From Parcubacteria group bacterium (GTDB lineage: Bacteria; Patescibacteriota; JACQLU01): DNA of 34,623 bases. Under the pieces are notes generated by a model. That model worked only from the letters and a program-made list of their open reading frames with translations. It was not told where the DNA came from and made no database searches. Location of the stretch: contig JACQLU010000015.1 in NCBI GenBank assembly GCA_016203935.1, positions 1 to 34,623 of the forward strand. Reading direction: 5' to 3'. The position numbers and the translations under genes are program-made. Below are positions 17,105 through 25,349 of this stretch, piece after piece (position 1 is the first letter of the stretch; every line of letters begins with the position of its first letter).

Positions 17105-18808
17105 TTGTCGCGCCTTCTCTTTCTTTGGCGGCTCTTGGGAAAACGAGAACGGACGATTTTTAATATCGCACTCACGCTTGCGTTCGTGGCGGTAAGCGCC
17201 ATCCTTATTCAAGCGTATCTCAACGCCACCGAGGTGGTACCGGAAATCGGAGGAAGTTATCGGGAGGGCACGGTGGGTGAACCCCGCTTTGTGAATCCCG
17301 TCCTCGCGCAGACCAACGACGCCGACATGGATCTCATTCCGCTCATCTACTCTTCACTCTTTAAGTTTGACGAGAACCGCACGCTCGTACCGGACCTCGC
17401 CAAGGAGTATACGGTGAGTGAAGATGCGAAGACCTACACGATCACGCTGCGCGACGACGCAACCTTCCATGACGGCACGCCGCTTACCGCTGACGATGTC
17501 CTCTTTACCCTCTCGCTCATTCAGAATGTCAACGTAGGAAGCCCCTTGTATCTCAATTTCCTTAATGTCGATGTCGCGAAGGTAGACGCGACGAAACTCA
17601 CCTTCACCCTTCCCAAAGTATTTGCGCCATTCTTAGCTAATCTCACCTTTGGGATCCTCCCCCAGCATCTCTGGCAGCAGATTGAACCGCAGAACGTGAG
17701 CCTTGCGGAACTTAACCTTACGCCGATCGGTTCGGGCCCCTACGCCTTTGAGAAGTTTACCAAAGACCGACGGGGAACAATTCTTAAATATGTCCTCCGC
17801 GCGAACCCCGATTACTATGGCACGCAACCTTATCTAGAGCGCCTCGAGTTTGTCTATAACCGCACCGCCGAAGAGGCAGTGGAGGGATTTGCGCGAGGCG
17901 AATTCTCCGGTATCGCCCACATTACCCCGGCGCTCCTTAACAAAGTAAAGGATGACGCGGGTATCACGCTCTATCGCATGGAGCTCCCGCGCTACTTTGC
18001 GCTCTTTTTCAATCTCAAGGATGGATTCGTTGGTCAAAAACCGATCCGCGAAGCTTTGAGACTTGCAACCAATAAGGAAGCACTCCTTACGGCAGTCAGC
18101 GGAGAAGCAACAGTCACCCACGCGCCTATTCCGAATGAACTATTAGAAGGAGACCTCGCGCGATTTTCGCCCTATGATCCCAACCGCGCCAAGGAGATAC
18201 TCGCTGGATTAGGCTGGAACGATAGCGACTCCGATGGAATCCGTGACCAAAATGGGTTCATGCTCAATATCCAGGTCACCACCACTGACCAACCGACCGA
18301 CCTTGCCGTGCTCGAGATGCTTACACAAGAGTGGCGCGAGATCGGCGTCAACCTCGTCGTGAATCCCCGTCCCGCGCTTGAGTTACAAACCGAGGATATC
18401 AAAAATCGTCGCTATCAAGTGCTCTTCTATGGCGAAGTACTCGGGAACGAACCCGACCCCTACCCATTCTGGCACTCCACCCAGGTTACCGATCCGGGAC
18501 TTAACCTTTCCAATTTTGAAAGCATCGAAGCCGACCGCATCTTGGAGAGTGCGCGGCAACTTACCGACGGCACCGCGCGGATTGAGAAGTATCGTGAATT
18601 TAGTGAGATTGTTGCGAGAGAAATCCCGGCGCTCTTCCTCTTTAATCCCTACTATATCTTCGGTACCAGTGACGAAATTCGAGGTGTGACGGTAAACCAT
18701 GCCACGATCCCGAGTGACCGATTTAATGAGATCTCGTCGTGGTATAGCAATACCAAGCGCATCTTTTCGCGGATTAACACTGACTCAACAGAGACCGTCG
18801 CAGACTAA
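17105..18808 (+). CDS. Extracellular solute-binding protein, family 5 (peptide/oligopeptide type), membrane anchored
   Basis: 567 residues. A basic N-terminus and one helix (residues 18-40, IFNIALTLAFVAVSAILIQAY) act as signal anchor; there is no lipobox Cys. The mature part matches SBP family 5: GGSYREGTVGEPRFVNPVLAQ, then LIYSSLFKFDENRTLVPDLA, the LRDDATFHDGTPLTADDV block, and IGSGPYAFEKF. NDSDSDGIRDQNG near residue 377 is a Ca-loop-like insertion common in the family. It should capture peptides for an ABC importer, but no permease or ATPase genes are next to it. The start is a TTG chosen because the frame closes upstream and the anchor must be included. It lies between secG and tRNA-Leu. 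Confidence 0.9.
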   Translation: MSRLLFLWRLLGKRERTIFNIALTLAFVAVSAILIQAYLNATEVVPEIGGSYREGTVGEPRFVNPVLAQTNDADMDLIPLIYSSLFKFDENRTLVPDLAKEYTVSEDAKTYTITLRDDATFHDGTPLTADDVLFTLSLIQNVNVGSPLYLNFLNVDVAKVDATKLTFTLPKVFAPFLANLTFGILPQHLWQQIEPQNVSLAELNLTPIGSGPYAFEKFTKDRRGTILKYVLRANPDYYGTQPYLERLEFVYNRTAEEAVEGFARGEFSGIAHITPALLNKVKDDAGITLYRMELPRYFALFFNLKDGFVGQKPIREALRLATNKEALLTAVSGEATVTHAPIPNELLEGDLARFSPYDPNRAKEILAGLGWNDSDSDGIRDQNGFMLNIQVTTTDQPTDLAVLEMLTQEWREIGVNLVVNPRPALELQTEDIKNRRYQVLFYGEVLGNEPDPYPFWHSTQVTDPGLNLSNFESIEADRILESARQLTDGTARIEKYREFSEIVAREIPALFLFNPYYIFGTSDEIRGVTVNHATIPSDRFNEISSWYSNTKRIFSRINTDSTETVAD

Positions 18809-18868
18809 TATAGTGGAAGGGAAGGAGACTGGTGAGAATGGTAGATTGCACCCTGCCTTTCTCAAAAT

Positions 18869-18952
18869 GGGGATGTGGCGGAACTGGCAGACGCGCACGG
18901 TTCAGGGCCGTGTAGGAGTAATCCTGTGGGAGTTCGACTCTCCCCATCCCCA
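18869..18952 (+). tRNA. tRNA-Leu (anticodon CAG)
   Basis: 84 nt. Acceptor stem GGGGATG/CATCCCC (7 bp), anticodon stem CACGG/CCGTG around loop TTCAGGG, and long class II variable arm with stem AGGA/TCCT. The T-arm is GGGAG-TTCGACT-CTCCC. Discriminator A. CCA is not encoded (the next bases are TAG). It lies 60 bp after the solute-binding protein gene. Confidence 0.95.
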
Positions 18953-18982
18953 TAGTCTTGCATTTCGAATCCGAGGTTTGTA

Positions 18983-19022
18983 GTTCAAAAGTTTTGGACT
19001 TTGAACTTTGGACTTTGAACTT
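18983..19022. repeat. Heptamer tandem repeat before RNase J (TTTGGAC / TTTGAAC)
   Basis: TTTGGAC and TTTGAAC alternate with a 7-nt period (about 18993-19022). An AGTTCAAAA arm on the left can pair with TTTGAACTT. It lies between tRNA-Leu and rnj. The rest of the gap has no gene that I can see. Confidence 0.55.
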
Positions 19023-19091
19023 CATGGCAGTAATCCTCCCTGCGTCATCAAACTTACGCAGGAATATCTTCATTCTTAATTCCCTAATTCT

Positions 19092-20876
19092 ATGATGACC
19101 CCCCGTTTTCGACGTAGAGAGCCGCGCCGTCGCCCTCCGGAAAGTGGCCGAACCGCGATCCGCACCCTCTCTGAGACCATACCCATTGAAGCCCACCGCT
19201 TCACCGGACAGCATGGAAGCCTCCGCGTGATTCCCCTAGGGGGACTCGAAGAGGTTGGTAAAAACATGATGGCGATTCAATATGAGCGCGACCTCATTGT
19301 CATTGACGTCGGCCTCAACTTCCCCGACGAAACCATGTTTGGGATTGACTATATCATCCCCGATTTTACCTTCTTAAAACAGCACCAGAGCGACATCCGC
19401 GGCATCTTCATCACCCACGGCCACATGGACCACATGGGCGCGCTTCCCTATATCCTTCCCAAGATCGGCATGCCACCGGTGTATGGGACTAAACTCACCA
19501 TCGGCATGATCGAGGATCGCCTCGAGGAGTTCCACCTCGTGGGAAGGACAAACCTAAGGACCATAACTCCCGACGATGTCTTAAAGCTCGGTAACTTTGA
19601 GATAAGTTTCTTCCGTGTCAATCATAATATCCCCGACGGGGTCGGCATCGTGGTAAAGACCCCGGAAGGGGTACTCGTCCATACAGGAGATTTTAAATTC
19701 GACCATACGCCGGCGGCCGGCCAACTGCCCGCTGAATTTGGCAAGATTGCCGAAATCGGCGATCGCGGAGTGCTGATGCTCATGTCCGATAGCACCAACG
19801 CCGAGGGCCCCGGCTATGCCATTTCCGAGAAAGAGATCGGTAAAACCCTTTCGCAGATCATCGCCGAAGCCCCTGGGCGCGTCATGGTCACCACCTTTGC
19901 TTCGCTCATCTCGCGTATCCAACAAACCGTTGATGCCTCAATAAAGTATGGCCGCCACGTGGCGTTTTCAGGCCGTTCCATGGAGAAGACTGCCGAGGTC
20001 GCCATGCGTCTTGGCTACCTTAAAGTACCCAAGGATTTCTTCATCCCGATCCGCGAAGTCGAGAATGTCGATCCGCGCCGCGTGACCATCCTCGCCACCG
20101 GCTCGCAAGGTCAATCGGAATCAGCGCTTGGCAGGATCGCAAGCGGCGACCACAAATTCATCCATATCCAGAAAGGCGATACGGTAATCCTCTCCTCGTC
20201 GCCCATCCCGGGCAATGAACGGGCGATCTACGCCCTCATGGATAACCTCTACCGCGCCGGCGCCAAAGTGATCTACTCGAAGATCATGGGCGTACACGTC
20301 TCGGGCCACGGCTATCAGGAGGATCTTAAACTCATGCTCGCGTTAGTAAAACCCCGCTACTTCATGCCGATCCACGGCGAGCATCACATGCTGGTAGCCC
20401 ACGCCCAGATCGCCCAAGACCTTGGCATTCCACCCGAGCACGTCTTCATCATGGAGAACGGTCAAGTGGTGGAAATCAAAACTGGCGTCGCCCAAAAGGC
20501 GCGCGAGAAGGCCCCGGCCGGTCTTATCCTCGTTGATGGTCTCGGGGTTGGTGATATCGGCAACGTCGTCTTACGCGACCGCCAAGTGATGGCACAGGAT
20601 GGGATGCTCGTGCTTATTGCGAAGATCGATAACAATACGGGTCAACTCGTCGACGAACCGGATATCATTTCGCGCGGGTTTGTCTACATGAAGGAATCGG
20701 ACGAGCTCATGCGCGGCGCGAAGGCAGTGGTGCGGGATATCTTAAACCGCAATGGTCATGAGAAGAGCATCGACCATGGCGAGTTACGCGCGATCCTGCG
20801 CGACGAACTGGGAAAGTACCTCTTTAAGCGCACCGAGCGCCAGCCGATGATTCTGCCAATTATCCTTACGGTCTAG
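19092..20876 (+). CDS. rnj: Ribonuclease J
   Basis: 594 residues; metallo-beta-lactamase/beta-CASP 5'-exonuclease/endonuclease that matures and degrades RNA. The catalytic motif is THGHMDHMGALPYIL near residue 108 (H-x-H-x-D-H kept; Met replaces the usual Glu). HTGDFKFD and SDSTNAEGPGYAISE follow. The beta-CASP region has SGRSMEK and TGSQGQSESAL, and the C-terminal active-site part has HVSGHGYQEDLKLMLALVKP and PIHGEHHML. A 40-residue Arg/Pro-rich N-terminal extension (RFRRREPRRRPP) precedes the domain, as often seen in RNase J. No SD; the start is one of two adjacent ATGs. RNase J is the probable main 5'-exonuclease for the hairpin-rich mRNAs here. Confidence 0.96.
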   Translation: MMTPRFRRREPRRRPPESGRTAIRTLSETIPIEAHRFTGQHGSLRVIPLGGLEEVGKNMMAIQYERDLIVIDVGLNFPDETMFGIDYIIPDFTFLKQHQSDIRGIFITHGHMDHMGALPYILPKIGMPPVYGTKLTIGMIEDRLEEFHLVGRTNLRTITPDDVLKLGNFEISFFRVNHNIPDGVGIVVKTPEGVLVHTGDFKFDHTPAAGQLPAEFGKIAEIGDRGVLMLMSDSTNAEGPGYAISEKEIGKTLSQIIAEAPGRVMVTTFASLISRIQQTVDASIKYGRHVAFSGRSMEKTAEVAMRLGYLKVPKDFFIPIREVENVDPRRVTILATGSQGQSESALGRIASGDHKFIHIQKGDTVILSSSPIPGNERAIYALMDNLYRAGAKVIYSKIMGVHVSGHGYQEDLKLMLALVKPRYFMPIHGEHHMLVAHAQIAQDLGIPPEHVFIMENGQVVEIKTGVAQKAREKAPAGLILVDGLGVGDIGNVVLRDRQVMAQDGMLVLIAKIDNNTGQLVDEPDIISRGFVYMKESDELMRGAKAVVRDILNRNGHEKSIDHGELRAILRDELGKYLFKRTERQPMILPIILTV

Positions 20877-20950
20877 CGACCAGTCACCGGTGACCAGTGA
20901 TTGGTATCTGTCAAGGAGTTGCCAGGACATGTTACAGTAAAATTATCAAA

Positions 20951-20988
20951 GCTAATGAAGCTAACGAAGCTAAAAAGCTAACGAAGCT
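20951..20988. repeat. Nonamer tandem repeat in the trpS leader (GCTAACGAA)
   Basis: Four copies of GCTAAYGAA, one shortened by a base, end about 6 nt before the trpS ATG. The same word recurs at 22412-22437. Just upstream, GTCACCGGTGAC (20883-20894) is a perfect palindrome. Confidence 0.6.
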
Positions 20989-20994
20989 TAATCT

Positions 20995-21975
20995 ATGCCT
21001 CGTCTCTTTTCCGGCATTCAACCTACGGGCGCACTCCATCTAGGAAATTACTTAGGTGCGGTTAAAAATTGGGTGACACTTCAGGATCAATACGAAAGTA
21101 TCATCTCGATTGTGGATCTTCACGCGATCACGATTCCGTATGATCCTAAGACCCTCCACGAACGAACGATTGGACTTGCCATTGATCTCATTGCGCTTGG
21201 CATCGATCCCAAAAAGACCAAGCTCTTTACCCAATCGCACATCGAGGAGCATGCCCTCTTGGGTTGGCTCTTGGGGACCATCACCAAACTTCCCGAACTT
21301 AACCGCATGACGCAGTTTAAGGAGAAGGCGGCGCAGCATGCGAAGAGCATTAATCTTGGTCTCTTTGCCTATCCGGTCTTGCAAGCCGCCGATATTCTTC
21401 TCTACAAAGCCGAGGTGGTACCGGTGGGCGAAGACCAGGTACAGCATGTGGAACTTACCCGTGATATCGCCGACCGGTTCAATACCGTCTTTGGTACAGT
21501 TTTTCCTCTTCCCAAACCGCTCCTTACACCTACGGCGCGCGTGATGAGTTTAGATGATCCCACAAAGAAAATGAGCAAAAGCCGCGGGGAGAAGACGTGT
21601 ATCAATCTAGCTGACGAACCCGAAGTAATCCAGGAGAAACTCAAATCGGCGGTGACCGATTCGGATCCCAAGCGCGCGATCGTGTTTGAAAAATCGGAGC
21701 CAGCGATTCCCAACCTGCTTCGGATCTATCAAGCCTTCACCGAGGAGAAAAAAGAGGTGATCGAGACGCACTTTAGCGGAAAGAGTTATGTGGAGTTCAA
21801 GGATGAAGTTGCCGAGGTGATCAGTCTTGGCCTTTCCAAGTACCGCAGCGAACGAGCAAAAATCGCTTCAGACCGCACCGCAGTGGAGAGACTTCTCAAA
21901 GAGCATGCTGCCGCACTTCGCCCGATTGCAGAGAAAACAATGGGAGAGGTACGGATGGCAATGGGTTTTGAGTAA
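20995..21975 (+). CDS. trpS: Tryptophan--tRNA ligase
   Basis: 326 residues; class I synthetase that charges tRNA-Trp. The N-terminus reads SGIQPTGALHLGNYLGAVK, with the HIGH-type motif (here HLGN). The Trp-binding region includes VGEDQVQHVELTRDIADRFN. The KMSKS loop is DDPTKKMSKSRGEK. Length matches the bacterial enzyme. It has no SD; the GCTAACGAA repeat ends directly before the ATG. It is followed by a palindromic interspersed element. Confidence 0.97.
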   Translation: MPRLFSGIQPTGALHLGNYLGAVKNWVTLQDQYESIISIVDLHAITIPYDPKTLHERTIGLAIDLIALGIDPKKTKLFTQSHIEEHALLGWLLGTITKLPELNRMTQFKEKAAQHAKSINLGLFAYPVLQAADILLYKAEVVPVGEDQVQHVELTRDIADRFNTVFGTVFPLPKPLLTPTARVMSLDDPTKKMSKSRGEKTCINLADEPEVIQEKLKSAVTDSDPKRAIVFEKSEPAIPNLLRIYQAFTEEKKEVIETHFSGKSYVEFKDEVAEVISLGLSKYRSERAKIASDRTAVERLLKEHAAALRPIAEKTMGEVRMAMGFE

Positions 21976-21983
21976 TACTTTAT

Positions 21984-22097
21984 TTGTCATTCCTGCCCCG
22001 ATATGCATCGGGGTAAACTCCAGCAGGAACCCAAGGTTTGTCATCCCTGCGGAGGCAGGGATCCAGACTGGATCCCAGATTAAATCTGGGATGACAA
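21984..22097. repeat. Composite palindromic interspersed element
   Basis: About 114 bp with matching ends TTGTCAT ... ATGACAA. Inside are CCCCGAT-ATGC-ATCGGGG, CCCTGC-GGAG-GCAGGG and ATCCCAGATT-A-AATCTGGGAT, with GGATCCAG/CTGGATCC between. The GTCATCCCTGC...GGGATCCAG wording resembles the small palindromic repeats found between genes in many bacteria. No ORF inside. Confidence 0.7.
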
Positions 22098-22114
22098 GAA
22101 ATGAGGATAGCAAC

Positions 22115-22154
22115 AAAAAAAGGAAAACCGGCCGCCGAAGTGGTGGCCGGTTTT
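22115..22154 (-). terminator. Strong intrinsic terminator of the small minus-strand gene
   Basis: AAAACCGGCC ... GGCCGGTTTT (10 bp plus inner pairs). On the minus strand it is followed by CCTTTTTTTG. It lies 15 bp past the stop at 22170. Confidence 0.85.
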
Positions 22155-22169
22155 GCATGTTGGTTATGC

Positions 22170-22382
22170 TCACCGCTCGTCACGCTTGCTGAGCTTTTCC
22201 TCGGCAAGTCGGAGTGCTGCTTCGCGTAATTCTCTCCTTGCGCATTCTGCTTCTTCACGCATTGGTGTACGCCAATCAGTGACACCGTTCTTGAGATATT
22301 GCTCGTATGCTTCGATTCCCCGATGCGGAGGAATGACTTCGATCCCTTCACAAGAGCAATGACTCCCTTGAGCGTGTTTCAT
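22170..22382 (-). CDS. Small charged hypothetical protein
   Basis: 70 residues, not recognised. The N-terminal half has HCSCEGIEVIPPHRGIEAYE, with a possible metal-binding Cys/His set (H-C-x-C ... H). The C-terminal half is a charged helix (REEAECARRELREAALRLAEE). The start is the ATG preceded by GAGGAGG at 5-nt spacing; an in-frame ATG at 22400 lacks an SD. A strong terminator follows. It sits downstream of the epimerase gene on the same strand. The SD plus terminator make it a likely real gene. Confidence 0.6.
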   Translation of the reverse strand: MKHAQGSHCSCEGIEVIPPHRGIEAYEQYLKNGVTDWRTPMREEAECARRELREAALRLAEEKLSKRDER

Positions 22383-22411
22383 AATACCCTCCTCGCTCAT
22401 TCTACTGTCAA

Positions 22412-22437
22412 AGAAGCTAATAAGCTAGTGAAGCTAC
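22412..22437. repeat. GAAGCTAA-word repeat after the epimerase gene
   Basis: Three copies of GAAGCTA(A/C/G) with variable spacing, the same family as the trpS leader repeat at 20951-20988. Confidence 0.5.
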
Positions 22438-22441
22438 GCAG

Positions 22442-23830
22442 TTACCACGTCACTTCCCCTTTCTGCCATGCGCCATTCTTATGAAACTCCAAGACCTCGT
22501 GCTCCCAGCGGAAGAGCTCTCCGTCTTTCAAGGATGAGAGTGTGCGTTCAACGATTTTGGGAGCCACGTTTTCTCCATAGACATGCGGTGAACCTCGCAT
22601 CGCCTCATTATCATCGGCATAGTTGATAAATGAAACTAAAAGTTCAGGGTCAATAGGCGGGGCGAGGAGATTGGCGCCGGCGAGCACTGATTCGAGTCGG
22701 TCGGTATTAAAGCGAATCGTGACGCACGGAACATCCAAATGATCGGCTTCTTCCTGCATACTGCCTGAATCAGTCACAATGCAGGTGGAGGCTTTTTTAA
22801 GCGCCCGCATGAGCGAGCCGTGATGGGGCCATGGATCGGAGATGACAAAATTGGGATGTTTTTTGGCGTATTCCTCGACCTCAGCAGTTAACCCAAACTC
22901 GGCGAGTGCGTACTTCCACGCTTCAAAACTCACCAACCACACAGTCCGCCCTTCCGCAACCAACTGCTCAATCGCCGTAAGGATAGTGCGCACTTTGTGG
23001 AACGAGCTTACATTCTCACGTCGATGGATGGTCATAAAAATAAACCCCTTCGTGAACGATGGAAAACGCATGAATACTTCATTACTTGATTCAGCGACCG
23101 CCAGTGCCCGATCGACCGCGTCGACCACGGTATTCCCGGTAAGCGCGATAGTCCTTATCGCCATGCCTTCGCCGCGCAGACTCTCCACGCAGAGCGAGGT
23201 CGGTGCACAATGCAGGGCGGCAGTGGCCGCGATCGACCGCGTATTGAACTGTTCGGGAAAGGGTTCGATAGTGCCGCGTTCCCAATTCCTTATATCTTTG
23301 AGTACCACCATATACTGGGAAATATCAGGAGTTGTCGTCAACGCATCGAAGAACTCTCGACGGGGAGTGAGGCTTCGTACCCCGGCTTCGATATGCACCA
23401 CCGCCACACGGCTTTGGTAACATGCGACTGCCGAAGCAAACGCGGTCAAGGTATCGCCATGGATATAGGGAACGATGGTCTTGCCGGTCGTTTTGAGCGC
23501 CTCCACCACCGTACCCAAGCGGGTGATAATTTGGGCGAGCCGCTCGTGGAGCGATCCTCGGATATTCAGATTGAAATCGGGTACCATCCCGAATTCTTTG
23601 GTGACGCCGTCAGAAAGATTATAGCCATAGTGCTGGCCGGTGTGTCCCACGACTAAAAGTTCGCCACGCGTTCTCAATTCAGTAACGAGCGACATCATTT
23701 TGATAATGTCGGGCTTTGTTCCAACTACCAAGAGGTGTACTACCTGCGCGGGGTGATCCGCAGTACGGGTAAAAAGATCCTCACGATAGCTGATGGCAGG
23801 ATCAAGTAGCGAGGGAAACGAAGGGGTCAT
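22442..23830 (-). CDS. UDP-N-acetylglucosamine 2-epimerase (WecB-like)
   Basis: 462 residues; interconverts UDP-GlcNAc and UDP-ManNAc for surface glycans. Family elements are VVGTKPDIIKMMSLV near residue 35, GHTGQHY, VHGDT-type IHGDTLTAFASAVA, HIEAGVRS, MTIHRRENV, and TDSGSMQEEADHLDVPCVTIRFNTDR near the UDP site. It is longer than the usual about 370-380 residues by an N-terminal stretch of about 30 and by inserts. Exact specificity is inferred. Start ATG overlaps the phosphomannomutase stop (ATGA), so the two are coupled and form a sugar-nucleotide operon. Confidence 0.88.
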   Translation of the reverse strand: MTPSFPSLLDPAISYREDLFTRTADHPAQVVHLLVVGTKPDIIKMMSLVTELRTRGELLVVGHTGQHYGYNLSDGVTKEFGMVPDFNLNIRGSLHERLAQIITRLGTVVEALKTTGKTIVPYIHGDTLTAFASAVACYQSRVAVVHIEAGVRSLTPRREFFDALTTTPDISQYMVVLKDIRNWERGTIEPFPEQFNTRSIAATAALHCAPTSLCVESLRGEGMAIRTIALTGNTVVDAVDRALAVAESSNEVFMRFPSFTKGFIFMTIHRRENVSSFHKVRTILTAIEQLVAEGRTVWLVSFEAWKYALAEFGLTAEVEEYAKKHPNFVISDPWPHHGSLMRALKKASTCIVTDSGSMQEEADHLDVPCVTIRFNTDRLESVLAGANLLAPPIDPELLVSFINYADDNEAMRGSPHVYGENVAPKIVERTLSSLKDGELFRWEHEVLEFHKNGAWQKGEVTW

Positions 23831-25221
23831 GAAGAAAGAGATGAGAAAAGATCGACCACAAAGCCTGTCTCACGCATGAGCGCCTCTGTGTGTCTCACAA
23901 TGTCGTGAAGGTCGTCATTAGTCTTGCCTTCAAACCGCGCCTTGATCTGCGGCGCGGTATTGGAAGCGCGGACTAATCCCCAACCATTCGGAAACGTAAT
24001 CCGTGCGCCGTCGATATCGAGTACGGGTAGCCCTCGTGCTTTCACCAGCTTCACAAAACGGTCGACGAGTGCAAATTTTTCACTCTCGCTGACCTCAAGG
24101 ATGATTTCCGGACTTGCGGCATAGTGGGAAAGCTTGGCAAGTTGCGATGACAACGGTTCGGAAAGTGATGCGACGACCTCGGCAAGTTTCAGTGAAGCAA
24201 AGATGCCATCGTCATACTCATAGTAACAATAGGGGAAGAAGATGTGGCCGGTGATCTCACCGCCAATGAGTGCGCCCTCGCGCTTGACCGCTTGAAGAAT
24301 GTAGCCATGTCCTGCGGGTGCCAGTACCGGTATGCCGCCATGCGCTTTTATATCCTCAACCACCGCATCCGAGATTCGGACGTCAAAGACGATCGTACCC
24401 TTCTTTCGCGCGAGTGCTTGACGCGCCAAAAGCAGCATGAGATGATCGCCCGAAACGATCTCCCCCTTATCGGTCACCATCCCTACCCGATCGCCGTCGC
24501 CGTCGTAGGCAAAACCAAGATCGGCATGTACTTCGACCACTCGTTTTTGTAGAGCAACGAGAGTCTTGTGATCATGCGGATCGGCAATATGGTTCGGGAA
24601 TGATCCGTCGGGCGTTTCGTAGAGCGCTTCAACCCTGCATCCCAATCGCTCAAAGATGGCCCGCGGGATGAAACCTGTGGCGCCGTTGCCAATATCGAGC
24701 ACGATCGAAAGTGGCCTCGTAAGCTTAATGCTACCTGCCACAAAATCAATGTAATCAGCTATGGCGTCACGATCAAAACTGACAAGCGTTCCCTTTCGGG
24801 CTATGGGTGGGGGCGTCTTTCCTCCTGCGATTTGATCGCGAATTACATAGATGCCGGTCTCACCGGTAATCGGGATAGCATGTTCGCGCTTAAGCTTAAT
24901 GCCGTTATACTCCTTGGGGTTATGCGAAGCGGTCACCACTACTCCCCCGTCAAACTTATAATGCACAATGGCGAAATAGATAAGCGGGGTAGGGAGAGTG
25001 CCAATATCGGTTACCTCCTTACCCGCATCGAGGAGTCCTTGTATGAGTGATCCTTTAAGCGCGGGGGTACTCGCCCGATAGTCTCCTCCGATCACGATGC
25101 GCCGAGCCCCGGGAAGGAAATGACCGTAGGCAAGGCCCACTTGATAGGCAGTATCTTCATCAAGATCGGCGGGGTACATGCCGCGGATGTCGTAGGCGCG
25201 GAAACTTTGGGGATTGAACAT
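23827..25221 (-). CDS. Phosphomannomutase/phosphoglucomutase
   Basis: 464 residues of the alpha-D-phosphohexomutase family, interconverting hexose-6-P and hexose-1-P. Domain 1 has the phosphoserine loop VVVTASHNPKEYNGIKL. Domain 2 has the Mg-binding AYDGDGDRVGMV. Domain 3 has the sugar-binding GGEITGHIFF. Domain 4 ends with WGLVRASNTAPQIKARFEGK, with the phosphate-binding R-x-S-N-T. The N-terminal FNPQSFRAYDIRGMYP fits bacterial PMM/PGM. The start is set at that MFNP; the open frame extends to 25278 only through repeat DNA. No SD. It is coupled to the epimerase and lies downstream of pyrG. Confidence 0.95.
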   Translation of the reverse strand: MFNPQSFRAYDIRGMYPADLDEDTAYQVGLAYGHFLPGARRIVIGGDYRASTPALKGSLIQGLLDAGKEVTDIGTLPTPLIYFAIVHYKFDGGVVVTASHNPKEYNGIKLKREHAIPITGETGIYVIRDQIAGGKTPPPIARKGTLVSFDRDAIADYIDFVAGSIKLTRPLSIVLDIGNGATGFIPRAIFERLGCRVEALYETPDGSFPNHIADPHDHKTLVALQKRVVEVHADLGFAYDGDGDRVGMVTDKGEIVSGDHLMLLLARQALARKKGTIVFDVRISDAVVEDIKAHGGIPVLAPAGHGYILQAVKREGALIGGEITGHIFFPYCYYEYDDGIFASLKLAEVVASLSEPLSSQLAKLSHYAASPEIILEVSESEKFALVDRFVKLVKARGLPVLDIDGARITFPNGWGLVRASNTAPQIKARFEGKTNDDLHDIVRHTEALMRETGFVVDLFSSLSS

Positions 25222-25227
25222 TGTTTT

Positions 25228-25349
25228 GGATACTTGTAGATATTGATAGATACTGGTAGATACTCGTAGTACGTGCAATAAGTATCTATCAGTATCGGTC
25301 GCCGGAGGCGACCAAATATCTATGAGTATCTATAAGTATCTTCAGAGTA
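25228..25349. repeat. Word-type inverted repeat between pyrG and the phosphomannomutase gene (TAGATACT / AGTATCTA)
   Basis: GATACT-type decamers at 25228-25269 face AGTATCTA-type decamers at 25281-25349, with the hairpin GGTCGCC-GGA-GGCGACC (25297-25313) between. It overlaps the last codons of pyrG. The mRNA arm AGTATCTATCAATATCTAC, directly before the ATG, is the same as in front of uvrA. Confidence 0.65.

Noticed and set aside
22384-22408. TTGACA (minus strand) as promoter of the 70-aa gene
   Set aside because: No -10 at acceptable spacing; the candidate TATTAT falls on the start codon.
25228-25349. CRISPR array
   Set aside because: The periodic units are 10 nt with no unique spacers and an inverted arm, and there are no cas genes. 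The same applies to the other word repeats.
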